NCBI GenBank assembly: GCA_027364845.1
Contig: DAHXOO010000021.1
Location: 1-39,014 of the forward strand
Source of the DNA: Pseudomonadota bacterium
GTDB taxonomy: Bacteria > Pseudomonadota > Gammaproteobacteria > Acidiferrobacterales > UBA6901
DNA length: 39,014 nt
Direction of reading: 5' to 3'
Below are positions 33,474 through 39,014 of this stretch, piece by piece (position 1 is the stretch's first letter; each line of letters opens with the position of its first letter). The notes under the pieces were generated by a model. The model ran no database searches, was not told the origin of the DNA, and saw only the letters and a list, made by a program, of their open reading frames with translations. The position numbers and the translations under genes were made by a program.

Positions 33474-34672
33474 CTGGCCGGGTGCCGCGGCGCGGTGTGC
33501 GCCTCGTGTCGATTCTCGGCTTGGTGCTTGGCCTGGGTGGCTGCAGTATTGTCAACTGGATGCACGGTGGAGCAAGCAATCTTGCGCCGCCGGCGAAGCT
33601 CAAGAGTTTTGCCGCTGCGTACCGGGTCAGGCGTGTCTGGAGCGCTGATATGGGCGGCGGCGCCGACGGAAAATACATCAGGCTTTCCCCGGCCTTACGT
33701 AACAACGTGCTTTACGTAGCGGAACCGCAGGGGCGGGTTCGCGCGTACAACGTAGCCTCGGGCAAGCGGCTATGGGGCACACAGCTCAAACACGCCGAGA
33801 TTGAGGGTGGCACGGGATTCGCCGACGGCATGGTGCTTCTCGGCACTAAGGATGGGAGAGTACTTGCGCTCAAGGCATCTAATGGCGCACTTCTGTGGTC
33901 GGCCGTTGTCTCCAGCGAGATTCTCGCCCCGCCGCGTGGCTCCGCCGGAATCGTGGTCGTCCAGACCGTAGACGGCAGCATTTTCGGGTTAGCCGCGGAT
34001 ACCGGCAAACGGCTGTGGATGCAGGAGCATGCAGTCCCGTCCCTTAGTCTGCGCGGTACCAGCACGCCGCTGGTTGTGGACAATGTCGTCGTTACTGGGC
34101 TGGCTAACGGGAAACTCGCGGCCTACCGTCTGGCCAATGGCCGACAGCTGTGGGATATCCCTGTTTCGGAGCCTCATGGACGCAACGAGATCGCACGTCT
34201 GATCGACGTCGATTCTCCGCCGGTGGTTGTGGGGAATACGCTGTATGCTGACGCCTATCATGGCAAGCTCGTCGCCTTCAACCTTGAGACCGGACACATC
34301 CAGTGGTCGCGCGATGTATCGGGCTATTCGGGCATGGCAGTTGACGCCAACAATATCTACATTTCCGACGCGCGTGGCTACGTGATGGCCTACGACCTGG
34401 CGACCGGTGCTAGTGTGTGGCAGCAGACCGGCCTGCATGACCGCTGGCCCACCGGGCCGGTGGTGATCGGAGACACCGTTGCAGTGGGCGATTTCAAGGG
34501 ATATGTCCACTTTCTGTCGGTGGATGATGGACGATTCGTGGCGCGCTACCGGATCAGCAGCGAGCCGATCCTGGCCACGCCGGTAGCCGGTACTGAGACC
34601 CTGTATGTTGCAGACCAGGATGGGGATGTCGCGGCTCTGCGTCTGCACGCGAAGAAACAGCCGGCCCGGTAA
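33470..34672 (+). CDS. bamB: Outer-membrane assembly lipoprotein BamB
   Basis: A 400-residue lipoprotein. The lipobox is LGGC (Cys25), followed by an eight-bladed beta-propeller of PQQ-like repeats, e.g. GRVRAYNVASGKRLWGTQLK, GRVLALKASNGALLWSAVVS, GKLAAYRLANGRQLWDIPVS and GKLVAFNLETGHIQWSRDVS. BamB binds the POTRA domains of BamA and speeds beta-barrel insertion. It is translationally coupled to yfgM and followed by der after 30 bases, the conserved order. Confidence 0.96.
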   Translation: MTGRVPRRGVRLVSILGLVLGLGGCSIVNWMHGGASNLAPPAKLKSFAAAYRVRRVWSADMGGGADGKYIRLSPALRNNVLYVAEPQGRVRAYNVASGKRLWGTQLKHAEIEGGTGFADGMVLLGTKDGRVLALKASNGALLWSAVVSSEILAPPRGSAGIVVVQTVDGSIFGLAADTGKRLWMQEHAVPSLSLRGTSTPLVVDNVVVTGLANGKLAAYRLANGRQLWDIPVSEPHGRNEIARLIDVDSPPVVVGNTLYADAYHGKLVAFNLETGHIQWSRDVSGYSGMAVDANNIYISDARGYVMAYDLATGASVWQQTGLHDRWPTGPVVIGDTVAVGDFKGYVHFLSVDDGRFVARYRISSEPILATPVAGTETLYVADQDGDVAALRLHAKKQPAR

Positions 34673-34702
34673 ACGTGTTGCCCGGCGGCAGGAAGCTAAA
34701 CC

Positions 34703-36094
34703 ATGAAACCGGTAGTTGTTCTGGTCGGTCGGCCGAATGTCGGCAAATCCACGCTGTTCAATGCGCTAACGCGCAGTCGTGATGCGCTGGTCGCCGACGT
34801 TCCAGGACTGACGCGCGACCGCCTGTATGGAAACGGCCGGGTGGGAGACCGGCCGTACCTGGTGGTCGACACCGGCGGCATTACCGATGACCGTAGCGTG
34901 TTGGGCGCGCTGATGTCGGCACAGGTGCGTCAGGCGATCGCGGAGGCCGACGTCGTCGTGCTGCTGGTCGACGGGCGCGCGGGCCCGAACTCGGCCGACC
35001 GCGCGATTGCCGACGATATCCGGCGCCTGGGCAAAACCGCGGTGCTTGCCGTCAATAAGACCGAAGGCATCGATTCGGCGCTGGCGGTCGCGGAGTTCCA
35101 TGACCTGGCAAGCGGCCAGCCGGTTGCCATCTCCGCGTCTCACGGCGACGGCGTCGAGGAACTGATGCGTCGTGTCCTCGGGCCGCTCGCACGCGTCGAT
35201 GAAGAGCCCGCGGCCGGCGATGTGCCGCGGATAGCAGTCGTGGGGCGGCCCAACGTCGGCAAGTCTACGCTGGTCAATGCGATGCTCGGCGAGGAGCGCG
35301 TAGTGGTTTTCGATGAGCCCGGCACCACCCGCGACAGTATATATATCCCGCTGGAGCGAGCGGACCGGAACTACGTGCTGATCGACACGGCCGGCGTACG
35401 CCGGCGCGGCCGTATCGACGACGCGATCGAGAAATTTACGGTCGTCAAGACGTTGCAGGCCATTGAGGCGGCCAACGTCGTGCTGCTCGTGCTCGATGCC
35501 AGGCAGGAGGTCAGCGAACAGGACGTCAGTCTCGCTGGCCACATCCTGGAAGAGGGCCGTTCTCTTGTGCTCGCCGTTAACAAATGGGACGGGCTTGATG
35601 ACAGCCGGCGCGACTGGATAAAACGCGAGCTCGAGCGCAAGCTCCCGTTCCTCACGTTCTGTCCACTGCATTTCATCTCCGCGCTGCATGGCACCGGCGT
35701 TGGTGCACTGTTCCCAGCTATTGATCGCGCCTACGCGTCGGCACGGTGCACGCTTCCAACCCCACGGCTGAACCGGATCCTGCAGAAGGCGGTGCAGGTG
35801 ACTGCGCCGCCGATGGTGCATGGCCGGCGTATCAAGCTGAAATTCGCTCACCAGGGAGGAAAGAATCCTCCACTGTTGGTGATCCACGGAAACCAGACCG
35901 ACGCGGTGCCAGGTTACTATGTCCGCTACCTGTCCAATAGTTTCCGCGAGGCGTTCGGGCTTGAGGGAACGCCGGTGCGTATCGAATTCGTGCAGGGTCT
36001 GAACCCCTACCAAGGCAGGAAGAACCGTCTTACGCCGCGGCAGTTCGAAAAGCGCCAGCGCCTGCGGCGCATTGCCCGCAAGAAATACGGGTAA
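34703..36094 (+). CDS. der: GTPase Der (EngA)
   Basis: A 463-residue double GTPase. The two P-loops are [18 protein letters not shown] (residues 6-23) and [18 protein letters not shown] (about 176-193); DTGGI and DTAGV serve as G3. G4 of the second domain is NKWD, while the first reads NKTE in place of the usual NKxD, a conservative change. A KH-like domain closes the protein ([20 protein letters not shown]). Der is essential for 50S ribosome maturation. The following gene is on the opposite strand, 28 bases away. Confidence 0.97.
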   Translation: MKPVVVLVGRPNVGKSTLFNALTRSRDALVADVPGLTRDRLYGNGRVGDRPYLVVDTGGITDDRSVLGALMSAQVRQAIAEADVVVLLVDGRAGPNSADRAIADDIRRLGKTAVLAVNKTEGIDSALAVAEFHDLASGQPVAISASHGDGVEELMRRVLGPLARVDEEPAAGDVPRIAVVGRPNVGKSTLVNAMLGEERVVVFDEPGTTRDSIYIPLERADRNYVLIDTAGVRRRGRIDDAIEKFTVVKTLQAIEAANVVLLVLDARQEVSEQDVSLAGHILEEGRSLVLAVNKWDGLDDSRRDWIKRELERKLPFLTFCPLHFISALHGTGVGALFPAIDRAYASARCTLPTPRLNRILQKAVQVTAPPMVHGRRIKLKFAHQGGKNPPLLVIHGNQTDAVPGYYVRYLSNSFREAFGLEGTPVRIEFVQGLNPYQGRKNRLTPRQFEKRQRLRRIARKKYG

Positions 36095-36122
36095 AAGGCG
36101 CTTTGGTCGGCGCCCGTGGGAT

Positions 36123-37217
36123 TCATTCCCTGGCTTCGAGCGTCCCAGGCAGCCACTGTGCCAGATGCAGTGCCGCCTGCTCGATCCCGAGCGGCACGAC
36201 CGGCGATGGACGTGCCGCTGACCACAGTGCTGCGAGGGCGTCGCCGATATCGCCACACTCGAACCGCCTGCGGCTGATTTCGAGGCAGCAGGCATGCTGC
36301 TCCAGCCAGTGCACGAGAAAGGGTTCTTCCGGCCAGCCCGGGCGCCGGATGTAGAGCACTGGAGTGCCATTGCAGGCCGCCTCTGCGAAGATTCCGTAGC
36401 CTGGCTTGGTGACGAGCGCGTCGCAGCTGCTCAGAAGATCCGGGAAAGACACCCGTAGCGTATCGATGCTGACAAAATCCGGGTGACACCGGGCCGCGTC
36501 CCGATCTGCCACCCAGCGGACCTTCGGCAAGCGCGGCCAACGGTCGAGGTCGACAGGCAGGGGCATGCCTCCCGGGGTGACGACGACGAGGCGGTCGTCC
36601 CGGCCGAGCTGCAGGCGCAAATCGATCTCCGCGCGCCGACTCATTCCGCACTGTGCAACCATGCCTGTGGGCCGGCCATTGCGGATCCCTGGCATCGGCA
36701 TGCTGGGTTCGACCTGGAGAAATGTGGCGGCGCTGTTGTAGGCGGCGAGCATCTGCTCGATGATCCGTGGCGCCTCAGGCCGTTCTCCGCAGTAGTGCTG
36801 GTAGATGTCTGCCCAGTTTAAACAACACAGCGCCACCGCCGGGATGCCGGCGGTGGCGGCACCCGCCAAAGGCAGATAGGGAACGTCGGCCAGCACCAGG
36901 TCGGGTGCCAGGGCGCGCAGTTTCTGCGCCTCGTCCGCCACTTTGTGCTCCCAGTCGCGATGGAAGGCGCAATAGGCTGCCGCACTTTCGTCCACGCGTA
37001 CGTCCATTGCCGACGCCATAATCATGCCGAAATCGCCCGCTTCCGGCAGGTATTCCCATCCACCCCCGAGCCTGGCATCGAGCAGTCGCCGGGGAAGTGT
37101 CGTGTGCAGGCTGACGCGAAGCTGCGGATTGCGCCGGCGCAGCAGGTCGATGACAGGAAAGACCTGTGCGGCGTGCCCGTAGCCGTGTGCTGAGATGGCC
37201 ACCAAAAGGTGCGGCAT
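36123..37217 (-). CDS. Glycosyltransferase-like protein (MGT/family 28 type)
   Basis: A 364-residue protein on the minus strand. The N-terminus MPHLLVAISAHGYGHAAQVF contains the HGYGHAAQ-type donor-site motif seen at the start of GT28/MurG-like and related glycosyltransferases. Rossmann-like halves follow, with RLVVVTPGGMPLPVDLDRWP beginning the second. The donor-binding region is CDALVTKPGYGIFAEAACNG with TPVLYIRRPGWPEEPFLVHW; the KPGYG...E pattern is typical of this fold. The substrate is unknown. Its start overlaps nothing and its ribosome site is weak. It lies between der and xseA and points the same way as xseA, 119 bases after that gene's end. It is an unusual insertion in an otherwise conserved neighbourhood. 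Confidence 0.72.
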   Translation of the reverse strand: MPHLLVAISAHGYGHAAQVFPVIDLLRRRNPQLRVSLHTTLPRRLLDARLGGGWEYLPEAGDFGMIMASAMDVRVDESAAAYCAFHRDWEHKVADEAQKLRALAPDLVLADVPYLPLAGAATAGIPAVALCCLNWADIYQHYCGERPEAPRIIEQMLAAYNSAATFLQVEPSMPMPGIRNGRPTGMVAQCGMSRRAEIDLRLQLGRDDRLVVVTPGGMPLPVDLDRWPRLPKVRWVADRDAARCHPDFVSIDTLRVSFPDLLSSCDALVTKPGYGIFAEAACNGTPVLYIRRPGWPEEPFLVHWLEQHACCLEISRRRFECGDIGDALAALWSAARPSPVVPLGIEQAALHLAQWLPGTLEARE

Positions 37218-37336
37218 GGTGGGTTGTCGCCCGGGTTCGCGACTTCAGTGCCACTTCGTGGAGAAGTTGCACGCTGATGTACCAGCGGGACACTGTACAT
37301 CTGTGCTGGGGTATGGCCTGCCCGAACGACCCTTTC

Positions 37337-38707
37337 TCACTCCTGCTTCTCCTCCACCAATGCCTTCAGACGTCCCCGGGCCAGCAGTACGCGGATCCGC
37401 TGGCCGGGTCGGAGCTGCGCGGCATCCTGAACCAGCGCTCCGGTGTCGTCGCGTTCGACGATGGCGTAGCCGCGGGCCAGAGTTGCGAGCGGACTCAATG
37501 CGTCCAATTGGCCCGAGGAGATGCTCAGGCGATGTGCGCCCCGCTCCAGTGCCTGGCGCATCGCGAGCGTGAGTCGCTCCTGCCCGTGCGCAAAACGCAG
37601 TTGCACCTGGCGGATGGTTGCGGCAGGCGAAAGGCGATGGAGACGTCCGGTCGCGGCCAGCACGGCGGTCGCGGCGGCGTTGTGCCGTGCGGTCTGTGCC
37701 AGGATCAGGCGCCGGGAGAGGTCTATAAGGCGCTGACGCAGGTGCTGGATCCGGTCCGCGGGATGAACCAGACGGGTGGCCAGCCAATCCAGCCGCTGCT
37801 GTGCGCTGGCCAGCCGGTCGTTCATGCGTCGACGCAACTGCTGCTCGGCCGCTGCGAACTCCGCCAGCCACTCGCGCAAGTCGGGACTGAGCATGACTGC
37901 GGCTGCCGTCGGGGTGGGTGCGCGTGCATCGGCCACCAGATCGGCGATCGTAAAGTCGGTTTCGTGGCCGACGCCGGACACGACCGGCAGCGGGCATTGG
38001 TACAATGCCCGGGCCACGACCTCCTCGTTGAAGGCCCACAGGTCTTCAAGCGATCCGCCACCACGGGCAATGATGAGCGCGTCGCAGTCACGGCGCTCGC
38101 CAGCTAACCGGATTGCAGCGGCGATTTTCTCGGCAGCTCCTTCCCCTTGTACGGGCACTGGGTAGATCAGTACTGATATCGGGGGAAAGCGGCGGGCGAG
38201 CGTGGTGATAATGTCACGGATGACGGCACCGCCGGGTGAGGTGATGACGCCAATACGCCGCGGTAGCCGCGGCAATGGCTTCTTGCGGGCGGGATCAAAC
38301 AGGCCTTCCAGGGCGAGCCGGTTTTTCAGCTCCTCGAAGGCACGCCGCAGTGCCCCTTCACCGGCTTCTTCGAGGTGCTCGATAACAAGCTGAAATTCGC
38401 CGCGGCCCTCGTAGAAGCTGACCCGTGCGCGCACCACCACATGCATGCCGTCCTTGGGTACGCACGCGAGAGTTCGCTGGCTGCCACGGAACAATGCGCA
38501 GCGGACCTGCGCCTGGCTGTCTTTGAGCGTGAAGTAGCAATGTCCGGAGGCGGGTCGCGCGAAGTTCGATATTTCCCCCTCGATCCAGAGTAGCGGAAAG
38601 CTGCCTTCGAGGAGCGCTTTGGCTTCCCGCGCCAGACGCGATACCGAATAGATATCGCGCAGCGGCGTGGAGCCAGGCGCGGCAGTCACGAGATCGCGGC
38701 TGATCAT
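37337..38707 (-). CDS. xseA: Exodeoxyribonuclease VII large subunit
   Basis: A 456-residue protein, the same length as E. coli XseA. It has an N-terminal OB-fold (IYSVSRLAREAKALLEGSFP, LLWIEGEISNFARPASGHCY, FTLKDSQAQVRCALFRGSQR) and the catalytic domain with RIGVITSPGGAVIRDIITTL. Further marks are CDALIIARGGGSLEDLWAFN and VSGVGHETDFTIADLVADAR, ending in a long coiled coil. With XseB it degrades single-stranded DNA into oligonucleotides. xseB is not in the window. It is transcribed leftward, opposite to der. Confidence 0.96.
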   Translation of the reverse strand: MISRDLVTAAPGSTPLRDIYSVSRLAREAKALLEGSFPLLWIEGEISNFARPASGHCYFTLKDSQAQVRCALFRGSQRTLACVPKDGMHVVVRARVSFYEGRGEFQLVIEHLEEAGEGALRRAFEELKNRLALEGLFDPARKKPLPRLPRRIGVITSPGGAVIRDIITTLARRFPPISVLIYPVPVQGEGAAEKIAAAIRLAGERRDCDALIIARGGGSLEDLWAFNEEVVARALYQCPLPVVSGVGHETDFTIADLVADARAPTPTAAAVMLSPDLREWLAEFAAAEQQLRRRMNDRLASAQQRLDWLATRLVHPADRIQHLRQRLIDLSRRLILAQTARHNAAATAVLAATGRLHRLSPAATIRQVQLRFAHGQERLTLAMRQALERGAHRLSISSGQLDALSPLATLARGYAIVERDDTGALVQDAAQLRPGQRIRVLLARGRLKALVEEKQE

Positions 38708-39014
38708 TTCGCAAACATAGCCCTCATGCCCGAAATAAAGAAGACCCGTGCAGCGGGCGCTTTGTACGTTCGCCTGAATAATTCATAAGCAACTGAAAAC
38801 CCGGGGTAATGTTTCTCGCCTGAGATTTCCGAAGGGCGCCCATATTGCGGCGGGCCTGGTCCTGCCGCCGCGTTTGCCCCGGATCATAGACCGGGTGACA
38901 TGGGGCGGTGCGCAAAAATCATGACACTCGACGCCAGAAACGACTGCAACCTGTTTTCGATCTGCTTGCGGTTGGATTCATGGCACCTTCCGAGCAGACG
39001 GTGCAGTTCAAGCT
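38708..39014. other. Right-edge region; possible 5' end of a plus-strand gene
   Basis: This stretch contains the xseA promoter region and a GC-rich hairpin (gcggcgg / ccgccgc near 38850). A plus frame from GTG 38908, after a G-rich stretch, stays open to the window end and reads RQKRLQPVFDLLAVGFMAPS. It may be the start of a gene, but 36 codons are too few to classify it. guaB, the usual divergent neighbour of xseA in E. coli, is not seen. Confidence 0.3.

Noticed and set aside
34766-36370. 534-codon minus-strand frame opposite der
   Set aside because: Antisense shadow of an essential, fully conserved GTPase gene.
1-39014. CRISPR array, tRNA or rRNA genes
   Set aside because: No regularly spaced repeats, cloverleaf-like segments or rRNA signatures were seen in the intergenic regions by eye; a tRNAscan or Infernal run would be decisive.

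Overview
The window comes from a GC-rich gammaproteobacterium. The evidence is the complete gammaproteobacterial order trmJ-cysE-iscR-iscS-iscU-iscA-hscB-hscA-fdx-iscX-ndk-rlmN-pilW-rodZ-ispG-hisS-yfgM-bamB-der with xseA nearby. A cluster of DsrE-like, TusA-like and sulfide:quinone-oxidoreductase-like genes suggests a sulfur-metabolising chemolithotroph. The lineage call is inference; no rRNA or tRNA gene was seen.

Left part (1-6640), accessory and decaying. It holds the end of a HigB-type toxin with its HigA antitoxin, a C-terminal scrap of a tyrosine recombinase resembling integron integrases, and a DUF2127 membrane-protein gene cut by an intact 2.0 kb IS1634-type element. The element has 20-bp inverted repeats and a 4-bp target duplication; removing it restores the reading frame exactly. 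Further right are a membrane-anchored cytochrome c and a badly degraded IS630-type transposase. Long stretches here have no recognisable gene.

Middle part (6640-19475), metabolic and signalling islands. A MarR regulator precedes a double-CDGSH iron-sulfur protein, a secreted YceI protein and a polytopic membrane protein. Next come a DUF3034 outer-membrane-type protein, a DsrE-like protein, TusA, an SQR-family flavoprotein and a protein built from three 60-residue tandem repeats; this looks like a sulfur-handling unit. Three genes with possible cyclic-di-GMP links follow (YajQ, a GGDEF diguanylate cyclase and a FimW/PilZ-like protein). Between them lie a ferredoxin (fdxA) and a probable small RNA with its own promoter, hairpins and a strong intrinsic terminator. 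suhB closes this part on the minus strand.

Right part (19716-38707), housekeeping. trmJ and cysE run into the full ISC iron-sulfur assembly operon. A promoter overlapped by a near-consensus IscR type-1 site lies across the cysE stop codon, so isc can be repressed by holo-IscR separately from trmJ-cysE. Then come nucleotide metabolism (ndk), rRNA/tRNA methylation (rlmN), type IV pilus assembly (pilW), cell shape (rodZ), isoprenoid synthesis (ispG, an Fe-S enzyme), hisS, the envelope genes yfgM and bamB, and the ribosome GTPase der. A glycosyltransferase and xseA lie on the opposite strand. The last 300 bases hold only a doubtful start of another gene.
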